Source of the DNA: Kiritimatiellia bacterium
GTDB taxonomy: Bacteria; Verrucomicrobiota; Kiritimatiellia; SLAD01
Length of the DNA stretch: 35,787 nucleotides
NCBI GenBank assembly: GCA_007126515.1
Contig: SLBD01000188.1
Location: 1-35,787, forward strand
Direction of reading: 5' to 3'
The notes under the pieces: generated by a model
What the model was told of the DNA's origin: nothing
The model's database searches: none
Seen by the model: only the letters and a program-made list of their open reading frames with translations
Shown: positions 16,209 through 24,460 of the stretch, piece after piece
Numbering within the stretch: position 1 is the first letter of the stretch
Layout: the number at the start of each line of letters is the position of its first letter
Position numbers and translations under genes: made by a program

Positions 16209-17582
16209 ATGGCAGAAGTTACCCTGGAAGAAGCACCGCGTAAGATTCGCGATATGTACGAAAAGGCCTATGGGGCTATGGAACGTGGCAACACGAAATA
16301 TGCCATCGACATGTTCTTGAACATTCTGGATCTTGAGCCCCGGCTGTTCATGGCTCGCAAGCTTCTCCGCGCGGGTCAAGTCAAGCTGTTCAAGGAAAAG
16401 GGCGGCGGGGCTGGCGCACACGTGATGTCTTCCATCTCCGGGTTGGGCGGACTCTTGTCAGCCAATTCGGCCCTGAAAAAAGATCCCCTTAAAGCCCTTA
16501 AACTGTCCGAGAAACTGCTGACATCGGATCCTCTCAACAAATCGTTCATCAATGTTCACGTCCAGGCCGCGCTCAAGGCAGATATGCCCGAGGTGGCAAT
16601 CCTCATGTTGGAAGTGGCCCGAGAATTTTACTCCAAAGATATCGAACTGCTGAAACGCCTCGGGAAACTTTATTTGGACAACAACATGACGAACAAGGGG
16701 CGTGATGTTTATGAAGCCCTCTTGGCAATGAAGCCGAATGATCCCATCATTCTGAAGGCCTACAAGGACGCAAGCGCCCTAGACACGATGAACAAGGGCG
16801 GATGGAGTGGTGCTTCGTCCTATCGGGACATGATCAAGGACACCGCCGAAGCCACGCGACTAGAGCAAGAAGCAAAATCCACGAAGACGGCGAAGGATGT
16901 GGATACCTTGATTGCAGATGGCCTGGCCAAGATCGAGCGGGAGCCAGAAAACATCAATTACCGTCGTTCGCTGGCCGAATTGTATGTCCGCGCAGGCCGC
17001 ATGGACGAGGCCCTGGAAACCTTGAATAAAGCTCAAGAAATGAGCGGTGGAGCCGATCCGCAAATTGAGCGGACCATTTCCAGCGTCAAGTTGAAGAAGT
17101 ATGATCAAGAAATAGCCGCTCTTAGAGAAGCTGGAGACGAGTCAGGCGCAGAAGCCAAGCAGTCCGAACGCGACGCCTTCGAACTCAGTGAAGCCGAAGA
17201 TCGCGTCAAACGCTACCCCAACGACCTCCTCTTCCGATATGAGTTGGGTGTCCTTCTATACGAGAATGACCGCACCACGGAAGCCATTCAGCAATTCCAG
17301 CAATCCCAGCGAAATCCGCAACGACGAAATCGTTCCTTGTACTACATGGCCATGTGCTTCAAGAGCAAACAACAGTACGATATTGCCTTGGAACAGCTTG
17401 AGAAAGCCGCCTCGGAGATGCAGATCCTAGACGAAACCAAGAAGGATATCCTGTACGAACTGGGCGTTATCTGCGAAGCCATGGATAACAAAGAAAAAGC
17501 GGCCAAGTACTTCAAAGAGATCTACTCCGTTGACATCGGGTACCGAGATGTGGCCGAGAAAATTGAAAAAGGTTATTCGTAA
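16209..17582 (+). CDS. Tetratricopeptide-repeat protein
   Basis: 457 residues from ATG 16209, which follows GGAAGGAG. The track start at 16188 is a GTG inside that leader. There is no signal peptide, so it is cytoplasmic. Several TPR-like helical pairs are visible: AYGAMERGNTKYAIDMFLNI (about 20-40), PEVAILMLEVAREFYSKDIEL, LYLDNNMTNKGRDVYEALLAM, RRSLAELYVRAGRMDEALET, LGVLLYENDRTTEAIQQFQQ and YYMAMCFKSKQQYDIALEQLEK. An insertion rich in Gly/Ser (KGGGAGAHVMSSISGLGGLLS) follows the first repeat. The family is not one I can name. It is expected to be a protein-interaction scaffold. It leads a seven-gene plus-strand series to manA. Confidence 0.82.
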   Translation: MAEVTLEEAPRKIRDMYEKAYGAMERGNTKYAIDMFLNILDLEPRLFMARKLLRAGQVKLFKEKGGGAGAHVMSSISGLGGLLSANSALKKDPLKALKLSEKLLTSDPLNKSFINVHVQAALKADMPEVAILMLEVAREFYSKDIELLKRLGKLYLDNNMTNKGRDVYEALLAMKPNDPIILKAYKDASALDTMNKGGWSGASSYRDMIKDTAEATRLEQEAKSTKTAKDVDTLIADGLAKIEREPENINYRRSLAELYVRAGRMDEALETLNKAQEMSGGADPQIERTISSVKLKKYDQEIAALREAGDESGAEAKQSERDAFELSEAEDRVKRYPNDLLFRYELGVLLYENDRTTEAIQQFQQSQRNPQRRNRSLYYMAMCFKSKQQYDIALEQLEKAASEMQILDETKKDILYELGVICEAMDNKEKAAKYFKEIYSVDIGYRDVAEKIEKGYS

Positions 17583-18633
17583 TCCGGTTCCTCAGCCGGC
17601 TGTTACCAGCACACCCCAAGCGCAACCCGCACAGGGCGACTGGAAGCGTACGCCTGCTGTTGCCGCCTTGCTTGTGTGTGCAATCCTGCTGACCGGATGC
17701 GGGCAGGGATCCGAACCCGATCAGCGGGCAGGTACTTCAAATGGACGTGCCCTGCCGGACGAAAACACCTTCTCAGTCTTGTCTTTTAATCTGGATCGGT
17801 TTGGCTTTGATGACCGCACAAGCGACGGACAAGTTGTTGACATGAAACCGGAGGCTGAGCTGCAAGCGGTATTTTCCATCCTTGCTGACCTTCGTCCTGA
17901 TATTCTCGCCGTTCAAGAGCTCGGCGGCGGCGACGTGTATGCCACTTTTCTGGACACCCTGACCGAGCGTGGCTTGGATTATCCGTTTCATACGATACTC
18001 GAGCAGGAAGGGTCGGAATTTCATCTGGCGCTGTTCAGCCGGTTCCCCTTCACCTCCTTGCAACTGCATAAAGACGATCGCTTCACCGCAGACGGCCAGT
18101 CTTTTCCTGTCAAACGAGGTTTCATTGAAGCTGATATTGCCGTCAATCCGAACTATTCATTCCGCATCATTGTTGCACAGCTCAAGTCCAAAGCCTTTCA
18201 CCCCGTCGGCCATTCCGAACTGCGCCGCAACGAAGCCCGCATTCTGAATAATTGGGTCCGTCGCTACTTAGGCCGCGAGCGCCGCCTGAATTTACTGGTG
18301 GTCGGAGACTTCGCTGATCCTATCTCCTCAGCAGCCATGCGAACCATCACCGGCGACCAACAACAATTTCTTTCTCCTTTGCGACTAGCCGATGCCTATG
18401 GCGATATCTGGACCCATTTTGATGCCGACAGCGATACGTATCATCGCTATGACTTCATGCTGGTCAGTTCCCACATGCTGCCGGAATTTATCCCCGAAGC
18501 ATCCAGCGTTGTCCGACATCCAAAGAATAGACTGGCATCCAATCGCCGCCCGCTACTGGCCGTCTTTCACGCCCGCGAGATGGATCCGCACAGCTCTTTG
18601 ATGTTGCCCGCCTACGAGTTCGACGACGAGTAG
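17548..18633 (+). CDS. Endonuclease/exonuclease/phosphatase-fold lipoprotein
   Basis: About 361 residues if started at ATG 17548, inside the end of the TPR gene. The ORF-track start is TTG 17530. A hydrophobic stretch with a lipobox (AALLVCAILLTGC) follows a long, unusual N-terminal region of about 45 residues, so an alternative start nearer the lipobox is possible but no ATG is available there. The mature part resembles the EEP superfamily: SVLSFNLDRFGF, RPDILAVQELGG (the metal-binding Glu), FHLALFSRFPF, IVAQLKSKAF, LLVVGDFADPIS (replacing the usual GDFN) and a C-terminal NRRPLLAVF where SDHxP is usual. The altered GDFN and SDH motifs suggest divergent or lost nuclease or phosphoesterase activity. 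Outer-membrane or periplasmic location is inferred. Confidence 0.68.
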   Translation: MWPRKLKKVIRNPVPQPAVTSTPQAQPAQGDWKRTPAVAALLVCAILLTGCGQGSEPDQRAGTSNGRALPDENTFSVLSFNLDRFGFDDRTSDGQVVDMKPEAELQAVFSILADLRPDILAVQELGGGDVYATFLDTLTERGLDYPFHTILEQEGSEFHLALFSRFPFTSLQLHKDDRFTADGQSFPVKRGFIEADIAVNPNYSFRIIVAQLKSKAFHPVGHSELRRNEARILNNWVRRYLGRERRLNLLVVGDFADPISSAAMRTITGDQQQFLSPLRLADAYGDIWTHFDADSDTYHRYDFMLVSSHMLPEFIPEASSVVRHPKNRLASNRRPLLAVFHAREMDPHSSLMLPAYEFDDE

Positions 18634-18636
18634 GTC

Positions 18637-19296
18637 ATGGCATTTGAACGTATAGAAGCCCTTATCTTTGATTTTGATGGCACACTGGTCGACGCGTCAG
18701 CCGCCATTTGCCAGTCTTTCAATGCCGCTTTAGAACAATTCGGCAGCTCCGCCATTCCAGAGGAACGCATCCGCCGACTCATCGGCAAACCGTTGCGCGA
18801 GATGTTTCCCGCCGTGCTGCCCGACGCCACCGAGCAACAAATCCAGCAATTGATTGATGCCTACCGAGTCGTCTTTGCTCCCATCGCCTGTGACCTCTCC
18901 AAACCTATGCCCGGACTCGAAGAAATGATGCATCATTTTCATCCGCGCGTGCGCATGGGGATTGCCACCTCCCGCATGTCCGATGGCGCCCACCGCATCC
19001 TCGGCGCGATGGGCTGGCTGGATCATTTTGATGTGATTGTCGGCTTGCAGGATGTCACACACGCCAAACCGCATCCGGAATCTGTCCAGCGAGTCTTGGC
19101 GGCGCTCGACACAGCGCCTGATCGTGCCATTATGGTGGGCGACGTGCCCGCCGATATGATGGCAGGCAAGGCGGCAGGTACTGCGGCGATCGGAATGATC
19201 TCCGACCATCACAGCGCCGCAGTGCTGCAAGAGGCAGGCGCAGACGCAGTGATTCAATCGCTGGCAGAATTAATCGACCTCATTCAACTTTCATAA
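18637..19296 (+). CDS. HAD-family phosphatase (phosphoglycolate phosphatase-like)
   Basis: 219 residues. HAD motif I is FDFDGTLVD (12-20, nucleophile Asp and acid/base Asp), motif II is IATSR, motif III is the Lys in HAKPHP and motif IV is MVGDVPADM, in which the second acidic residue is shifted compared with the usual GDTxxD. The helical cap between motifs I and II places it with subfamily I (Gph, beta-phosphoglucomutase, PpaX). The substrate cannot be told from sequence. It starts 3 nt after the preceding stop, so it is part of the TPR-to-manA series. Confidence 0.85.
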   Translation: MAFERIEALIFDFDGTLVDASAAICQSFNAALEQFGSSAIPEERIRRLIGKPLREMFPAVLPDATEQQIQQLIDAYRVVFAPIACDLSKPMPGLEEMMHHFHPRVRMGIATSRMSDGAHRILGAMGWLDHFDVIVGLQDVTHAKPHPESVQRVLAALDTAPDRAIMVGDVPADMMAGKAAGTAAIGMISDHHSAAVLQEAGADAVIQSLAELIDLIQLS

Positions 19297-19309
19297 TCAG
19301 GGAACTCTC

Positions 19310-20134
19310 ATGGCTCATTGTATCGTACCCGCCGCCGAACAGATATTGGATCAGGAATTCAAGGTGTTGGACCACGGCTTTGTCCGCTTAGTCGACTACA
19401 TGGGCGGGGATGCCCGGATTGTCCAAACCGCTCGCGTCTCATACGGCGAAGGCACCAAAACAGTACGGGAAGACGCAGGCCTGATCGATTACTTGATGCG
19501 TCACCAGCACACCTCCCCCTTCGAACATGTCGTACTTGAACTGCATTGCAAGATGCCAATCTTTGTCGCGCGCCAATGGATCCGACACCGGACAGCCCGT
19601 CTGAACGAAATCTCCGGTCGCTACAGCGTCATGAAAGACGAGTTTTATATCCCTGCCCCCGCCCAGATCAGCCTGCAAAGCACCGACAACAAGCAAGGCC
19701 GCGCCAAAGAGGAAGTGCCACCGGAATTACAGCAAAAAGTCATCGACCTCTTGCGCCGCGATCAAGGCACCGCCTATGCGTCCTACAATGAACTGATTGA
19801 AAATGGCATTGCCCGCGAATTGGCCCGCATCAATTTGCCCCTCTCCATGTACACCCAATGGTACTGGCAGATGGACCTGCACAATCTCTTTCACTTCATC
19901 AAGCTGCGGGCCGACAGTCATGCCCAATGGGAAATCCAGCAATATGCTCGAGCCATCGCCGAGATCGCCAAGGCCATTGCTCCCCTTGCCTTCGAATCCT
20001 TTGAGCGTCATGTGCTGAATGGCAAACGCTTTTCCTCCGACGAAATTGCCGCTGTAAAGGAATTGATCGCTGGCAATCCCAACCCCCTCACCGGAAAACG
20101 CCTCAGCGAGTTTGAAGCCAAACTATCCTCATGA
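19310..20134 (+). CDS. thyX: Flavin-dependent thymidylate synthase
   Basis: 274 residues. It has the diagnostic ThyX motif RHR-x7-S as RHRTARLNEIS (R92, H93, R94, S102), followed by GRYSVM. Other conserved segments are RVSYGEGTK, LIDYLMRHQHTSPFEH, ELARINLPLSMYTQWYWQMDLHNLFHFIKLRAD and HAQWEIQQYA. It makes dTMP from dUMP with FAD, NADPH and methylene-tetrahydrofolate. No ThyA is in the window. The sequence AGGGAA precedes the ATG. It overlaps the YkgJ-like gene by four bases (ATGA). Confidence 0.97.
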   Translation: MAHCIVPAAEQILDQEFKVLDHGFVRLVDYMGGDARIVQTARVSYGEGTKTVREDAGLIDYLMRHQHTSPFEHVVLELHCKMPIFVARQWIRHRTARLNEISGRYSVMKDEFYIPAPAQISLQSTDNKQGRAKEEVPPELQQKVIDLLRRDQGTAYASYNELIENGIARELARINLPLSMYTQWYWQMDLHNLFHFIKLRADSHAQWEIQQYARAIAEIAKAIAPLAFESFERHVLNGKRFSSDEIAAVKELIAGNPNPLTGKRLSEFEAKLSS

Positions 20135-20550
20135 CAGACACCGCACACATTCCCACTTTCTTTGCTGATGGCATTCAATTTGAATGCGTCCATTGCGGGA
20201 TGTGCTGCACGGGCCAGCCTGGAATCGTGCAAATTAATACCGAAGAAATCGATACGCTGGCCGCCTTCCTCTCGGTCTCAATGACCGAGTGCGTCCAGCG
20301 CTTTCTGACTCCTCACGAGGGGGGATATCGGATTCAGGAGCGCAGCAACGGCGACTGCATTTTTTTCGACAATGGCTGCTCCATTCATCCAGTCCGCCCG
20401 GCACAATGTCGCACCTACCCGTTTTGGGTCAAAAATATGCGCTCCCAAGCAGCCTGGCAGCGAACCCGCGCCGAATGCCCAGGCATTGGACTTGGGCGCC
20501 TCTATACGGAAAGCGAAATTCTGGATACTCTGGAGGGCAGCCCCTTGTAG
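20131..20550 (+). CDS. YkgJ-family cysteine-cluster protein
   Basis: 139 residues. The N-terminal CVHCGMCC motif (C19, C22, C25, C26) and later cysteines (NGCSIHPVRPAQCRTYPF and ECPGIG) define the YkgJ/CxxCxxCC family, thought to bind zinc or an iron-sulfur cluster. Biochemical role is unknown for the family. Translationally coupled to thyX by the ATGA overlap. It sits 15 nt upstream of the thioesterase gene. Confidence 0.9.
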   Translation: MTDTAHIPTFFADGIQFECVHCGMCCTGQPGIVQINTEEIDTLAAFLSVSMTECVQRFLTPHEGGYRIQERSNGDCIFFDNGCSIHPVRPAQCRTYPFWVKNMRSQAAWQRTRAECPGIGLGRLYTESEILDTLEGSPL

Positions 20551-20565
20551 AATAGCGAGATCGTC

Positions 20566-20976
20566 ATGTTCACCTACACCACCAATCTTCATCTCCGCGA
20601 TACCGACGCCGCCGGCCTGATCTACTTTCCAAATCTCTTTAATATCGCGCAAGAAACGCTGGAAGCGTTTATGGAATCCGTGGGCATGGACATTGGCTTG
20701 GTGCTGCGGTCGACCCATTATCTATTTCCCGTTGTTCACGCCGAAGGCGACTTCAAGAAACCGATGTATGCGGGACAGCGCCTGCGGATCACGCTCGAAC
20801 TTGAGCAAATCGGCACAACCTCATTCACGCTCGCCTACCGCGTCTGGGATCGCGGCGAGGATGAAGAGCTAGCCATCGCTCGCGTCGTCCATGTTGTTGT
20901 CGACCGACAGGGCGGGACCAAGAAACCCCTGCCATCGACATTGATGCATGCTTTAGAACAGTTACAGGCCACTTGA
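20566..20976 (+). CDS. Acyl-CoA thioesterase, 4-hydroxybenzoyl-CoA thioesterase type
   Basis: 136-residue hotdog-fold protein. LRDTDAAGLIYFPNLFNIAQETLEAFM (about 8-34) is the signature of the 4HBT/YbgC branch, with the catalytic Asp in DTDAAG. EGDFKKPMYAGQRLRITLELEQIG and SFTLAYRVWD are the following strands. The likely role is hydrolysis of an acyl-CoA. A 1,4-dihydroxynaphthoyl-CoA hydrolase role is possible, but no menaquinone genes are near. Same series as thyX and manA. Confidence 0.87.
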   Translation: MFTYTTNLHLRDTDAAGLIYFPNLFNIAQETLEAFMESVGMDIGLVLRSTHYLFPVVHAEGDFKKPMYAGQRLRITLELEQIGTTSFTLAYRVWDRGEDEELAIARVVHVVVDRQGGTKKPLPSTLMHALEQLQAT

Positions 20977-21000
20977 CGGTCAATCATTGAGAAATCAGCT

Positions 21001-22029
21001 ATGCCCACTTTATACCCTTTGCTACTGCAGCCCACGTACAAAGATTATCTCTGGGGCGGTGACACCATTATCCGCCAGTTTAATCGTTCCGAGCCGCCGG
21101 GAACCTACGCGGAATCGTGGGAACTGTCCGACCGCAGCGACGGGATGAGTGTTGTCCGCAATGGTCCGAAAGCCGGAACCCCACTCGCTGACATCATTGC
21201 GGATTGGGGCTCCTCTCTACTTGGCAGCGACGCCCCAAATGATAAATTCCCATTGTTGATCAAGTTGATCGATTCTCAGCAACGACTCAGCGTTCAAGTG
21301 CATCCCAATGATGAAACTGCCGCTCAACATGGGGGCGATGCCAAGACAGAATGTTGGTATGTGCTGGCAGCAGAACCCGATGCTGCCGTCTACGCAGGTT
21401 TTCGTGATGGCGTCACACAAGAAGACTATCACGCAGCCGTTAAAAAGGGAGAAACGGGAGAGTTGCTCAACCGCCTTCTCGTTGCCGCAGGTGATGTCAT
21501 CTTTATCCCCGGCGGACTGGTTCACGCCATCGATGCCGGCTGCTTGATTTTGGAAGTGCAGCAAAATTCTAATACTACCTATCGTATTGATGACTGGGGG
21601 CGCGTCGGTCCAGACGGGAAGCCCCGCGAGCTGCACGTGGAGCAGGCGGCTCAAGTGATACGGTGGGACGCTACTGGCTCTCCCAAAGTGAAGCCCGCGC
21701 CCATCTATTCAGCCAATGAGAACTCGCATGAGCGACTCGTCGTTTCCCCATACTTTCAATTGATGCGGATCCGTCTGACAGAACCCGAAGCCATCTCTGG
21801 AGCAGGACGCGCGTTTGTCGTCTTGTTCGTGGCGCGCGGAGAAGTCGACGTAGCTTGGCCGGGCGGTAGCGAGCATGTGACGGCCGGAACGTCGTGTTTG
21901 ATTCCTGCCGCATTAGAGGGAGTGACACTGACACCGACTAAGGATGACACCGAAGTCATTCACATCACCCTTCCGGAAACGAACACCGGAACATACGAAT
22001 CGAAAGTTGACCAGACACAGCCGACATGA
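21001..22029 (+). CDS. manA: Mannose-6-phosphate isomerase, class I
   Basis: 342 residues. Zinc-site motifs of type I phosphomannose isomerase are intact: QVHPND (Q99, H101), E117 in KTECWYVL, and H175 in GGLVHAIDAG. LEVQQNSNTTYRIDDWGR is the substrate-binding block. It interconverts fructose-6-P and mannose-6-P and so feeds GDP-mannose synthesis by manC and then gmd/rmd elsewhere in the window. Length fits the short bacterial form. It is the last gene in its series and is followed by a stem-loop-rich region. Confidence 0.94.
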   Translation: MPTLYPLLLQPTYKDYLWGGDTIIRQFNRSEPPGTYAESWELSDRSDGMSVVRNGPKAGTPLADIIADWGSSLLGSDAPNDKFPLLIKLIDSQQRLSVQVHPNDETAAQHGGDAKTECWYVLAAEPDAAVYAGFRDGVTQEDYHAAVKKGETGELLNRLLVAAGDVIFIPGGLVHAIDAGCLILEVQQNSNTTYRIDDWGRVGPDGKPRELHVEQAAQVIRWDATGSPKVKPAPIYSANENSHERLVVSPYFQLMRIRLTEPEAISGAGRAFVVLFVARGEVDVAWPGGSEHVTAGTSCLIPAALEGVTLTPTKDDTEVIHITLPETNTGTYESKVDQTQPT

Positions 22030-22036
22030 GGCTTCG

Positions 22037-22134
22037 GCGCGAAGGTCCCGCCATTGCGGGACCGTTCGCGCCCTACAACTACGGCGTTTCTCAAGCGCGA
22101 TTGTAGGGCGGGAATGGTTGAGTCATCGAGACCT
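22037..22134. repeat. Compound stem-loop element downstream of manA
   Basis: GGTCCCGC-CATT-GCGGGACC (22044-22063) is a perfect 8-bp stem. It is extended outward by GCGCGAA (22037-22043) pairing with TTCGCGC (22065-22071) with one bulged base. Next, GCCCTACAA (22070-22078) pairs with TTGTAGGGC (22104-22112), and a third imperfect stem GGGAATGGT ... AGACCTTCCC follows. There is no T-run. It resembles a REP-like intergenic element or a structured 3' end. The rest of the 283-nt gap before the MFS gene shows only the inverted repeat listed separately. Confidence 0.65.
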
Positions 22135-22177
22135 TCCCGCCGGACGCAAGACTGATTCAGTGGAATTCATACGTTAT

Positions 22178-22194
22178 CGGCTCGCTCGGTGAGC
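22178..22194 (+). repeat. Left member of 17-bp inverted repeat flanking the MFS gene
   Basis: CGGCTCGCTCGGTGAGC at 22178-22194 is the exact reverse complement of 23496-23512. Each copy is itself partly self-complementary (GGCTC ... GAGCC). Confidence 0.8.
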
Positions 22195-22312
22195 TCGCCA
22201 AGCGAGCCGCATTTCAATCAATCGCTTCACCTGAAATTCTTGTCTCCTCCACCTCACGCTGATAGTCTGCCGTCCATCAAAATTCTCTCAGGTGTGTATG
22301 GGAGTTGTGTGT

Positions 22313-23452
22313 ATGAGACGATACGTTATTTTAGCGGCCTCGGTGGTCATGCAGTTGACTCTGGGCGGTGTGTATGCGTGGAGCGCCTTTATTCCCCCGC
22401 TGCGCGACGAGCATGGCTTGACCGGCTGGCAGGCCGGTCTGATTTTTGGCACGACGATTGCCACGTTCACCGTTAGCTTATTTCTGGCCGGACGCGTCCT
22501 CGAAAAAGTGGGGCCACGCCGCATGGGCATGGCGGGTGGTGTCATTTATGGTCTTGGCTATTTGGTTGCAGGATACTCAACCGGGGCCTGGCCGATGGTG
22601 TGGCTGGGTATCGGACTAATGACCGGAATCGGCATCGGACTAGGCTACGTGTGCCCACTGACCACATGCGTTCGCTGGTTTCCGAATCAGAAGGGACTGG
22701 TCACAGGTATCGCGGTGGCCGGATTTGGCGGTGGCGCGATCGTGCTGGCAGAGTTGGTGGAATGGCTGGTGGGGCTGGGATGGTCGGCAACGGCCATCTT
22801 CCGTATGCTTGGCTATGTCTTGTCGGTCATCGTTGTTCTCTGCGCCACTGTGCTGCGTTTTCCCGGTCCAGCACCTGAGCCTCCCCCCCCTCCGCGTGGG
22901 ATGGCCTTGTGGATGAATCCACACTTTCTTCGCCTGGTGGCCGGGATGTTTGGCGGCACCTTTGGCGGATTGCTGGTCATCGGCCACCTGAAACCTATTG
23001 CCCTTGTCGCCGGACTTTCATCCCAGGCAGGCGCCTACGCCGTAGGCACTTTTGCGATCGGCAATGCAATTGGACGGATTGGCTGGGGCCTCTTCTACGA
23101 TCGGTACGGATATCGCATGGTGACCATCAGCATGGGGTTTCTGGCCTTTTCCTTGATCGGTCTTCTGGACTCAGGTGTGGCGTGGCGCTTTGTCGGAGCA
23201 TCGATGGTCGCGGGTTTCGGATTCGGCGCTTGCTTTGTTGTTTATGCCGCTGATGTCGCTTCGCATTTTGGCCCCAAACAAGTTGCCACGCTGTATCCGA
23301 AAATTTTCTTATTCTACGGGCTCGCAGGAATCCTCGGACCGCTGGCCGGAGGATTGCTCTACGACCTGACCGGCGGCTACCTCTGGCCCATCATCACCGC
23401 CGTCACCATTTCAACCTTGGGCGCAATCAGCACGGTCCAAAAGCCTGCGTAA
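22313..23452 (+). CDS. MFS transporter, oxalate/formate antiporter (OFA) type
   Basis: 379 residues from ATG 22313 (GGGAG about 9 nt upstream). The in-frame GTG 22292 and ATG 22298 are alternatives. About 12 transmembrane helices. LGGVYAWSAFIPPLRDEHGLTGWQAGLIFG is the typical OFA first-helix region, and the loop 2-3 motif appears as AGRVLEKVGPRRMGMAGGV. Helices 4-5 carry GIGLGYVCPLTTCVRWFPNQKGLVTGIAVAGFGGGA, strongly matching OFA proteins. It should transport a small carboxylate. The true substrate is unknown, and no oxalyl-CoA decarboxylase or formyl-CoA transferase is nearby. The gene stands alone between structured repeats. Confidence 0.88.
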   Translation: MRRYVILAASVVMQLTLGGVYAWSAFIPPLRDEHGLTGWQAGLIFGTTIATFTVSLFLAGRVLEKVGPRRMGMAGGVIYGLGYLVAGYSTGAWPMVWLGIGLMTGIGIGLGYVCPLTTCVRWFPNQKGLVTGIAVAGFGGGAIVLAELVEWLVGLGWSATAIFRMLGYVLSVIVVLCATVLRFPGPAPEPPPPPRGMALWMNPHFLRLVAGMFGGTFGGLLVIGHLKPIALVAGLSSQAGAYAVGTFAIGNAIGRIGWGLFYDRYGYRMVTISMGFLAFSLIGLLDSGVAWRFVGASMVAGFGFGACFVVYAADVASHFGPKQVATLYPKIFLFYGLAGILGPLAGGLLYDLTGGYLWPIITAVTISTLGAISTVQKPA

Positions 23453-23476
23453 GAATTAGTATAAAACGCTTGTTGC

Positions 23477-23512
23477 AACGTGCGCCGCACGTTCGGCTCA
23501 CCGAGCGAGCCG
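23477..23512. repeat. Tandem stem-loops, including right member of the 17-bp inverted repeat
   Basis: AACGTGC-GCC-GCACGTT (23477-23493) is a perfect 7-bp stem. Directly after it CGGCTC ... GAGCCG (23494-23512) forms a second hairpin, which contains the reverse complement of 22178-22194. They lie between the convergent MFS and TIGR01777 genes and may help end transcription, but lack a T-run. Confidence 0.7.
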
Positions 23513-23529
23513 ACAGCCCAGCCATCTTT

Positions 23530-23575
23530 CTCTGTGCACGCTGTGTTCTCTGTGGTTGATTCTTCTTCAACCACA
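23530..23575. repeat. CTCTGTG...TCTCTGTGGTTGA dispersed repeat with hairpin
   Basis: The segment CTCTGTGCACGCTGTGTTCTCTGTGGTTGA resembles the widespread intergenic 'AACCACAGAGAACACAGAG' type. Its end forms TGTGGTTGA (23551-23559) pairing with TCAACCACA (23567-23575), so the hairpin overlaps the last codons of the minus-strand gene. A partial relative (CCTCTGTCCTCTGTGGTGAAG) occurs near 33242-33262. Confidence 0.55.
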
Positions 23576-24457
23576 AAGCGCCTGCAACGCGTCTTCCAAT
23601 TCCGCGTACTGAAATCGAAACCCGGAATTCAGCAAGCGCGTGGGCACAACGCGTTGACTCGCCAGCAACAGCGCATCGGCCATTTCACCAAACACCAACC
23701 GCGCCGCGCCGGCCGGCACAGGGAACACAGTCGGCCGCCTCAGTACCCGTCCCAAGGCCTCGGTGAATGCAAGATTGGTGCATGGATTCGGGCTGACAAC
23801 ATTGACCGGCCCCTCGATCTCTTGATTCTGCCAGACATGCAGAATCGCTGCAACGGCATCATCAAGCGCTGCCCAGCTCATGTATTGCAAACCTGGACCC
23901 AGCCGGCCGCCCAATCCCATCTTGAACGGCGGCAGCATCTTCTTCAATGCGCCGCCCTCTGGACTCAGCAGCATTCCGAATCGGGCATGGACCACGCGAC
24001 ATCCCACGGCGCGCGCTGAATCGGCGGCCACTTCCCAGTCCCGACATACATCCGCCAGAAATCCAGTTCCCCGGGCACTTTCTTCGTCCAGGACATCGTC
24101 TCCCCGATCGCCGTAGTAGCCAATCGCTGAAGCGACGATGAATGTCGGCGGCGCAGCAGCACAATGTGCCTCAATGGCCTTCGCCAATTGCGCGGTACTG
24201 GCAATCCGGCTGACGTGAATACGCTGCTTTTTCTCAGGACTCCAGCGGCCAACGATGCTTTCACCGGCCAAATGAATAACGGTGTCGAAACTCGTCAACT
24301 CAGAGGCATCATCCAACGCATAGGTTGCCGAATCCCAGTAGAGGCCCTCCTGGCCCCGACTACGCACCAAGGGGGTGACTTCATGCCCATCGTCACGCAA
24401 GCGGGCGACCAACTTCGCCCCGACCAACCCCGATGAGCCGCTGACTAATACCTTCAT
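23567..24457 (-). CDS. TIGR01777 / YfcH-type NAD-dependent epimerase
   Basis: 296-residue atypical SDR with N-terminal VLVSGSSGLVGAKLV (Rossmann glycines), DTVIHLAGESIVGRWSPEKKQRI (the GESI-x-RW motif of this family), VASAIGYYGDRGDD (catalytic-site region with YYG) and a C-terminal DUF1731 segment (RRPTVFPVPAGAARLVFGEMADALLLASQRVVP). Members such as YfcH/SulA-like have no agreed reaction. It lies 3 nt after the nfu stop, so it is co-transcribed with serA and nfu. Confidence 0.9.
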   Translation of the reverse strand: MKVLVSGSSGLVGAKLVARLRDDGHEVTPLVRSRGQEGLYWDSATYALDDASELTSFDTVIHLAGESIVGRWSPEKKQRIHVSRIASTAQLAKAIEAHCAAAPPTFIVASAIGYYGDRGDDVLDEESARGTGFLADVCRDWEVAADSARAVGCRVVHARFGMLLSPEGGALKKMLPPFKMGLGGRLGPGLQYMSWAALDDAVAAILHVWQNQEIEGPVNVVSPNPCTNLAFTEALGRVLRRPTVFPVPAGAARLVFGEMADALLLASQRVVPTRLLNSGFRFQYAELEDALQALCG

Positions 24458-24460
24458 CGC

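Noticed and set aside
22178-23512. Insertion sequence or transposon
   Set aside because: No transposase and no target-site duplication seen; the bracketed gene is a normal transporter.
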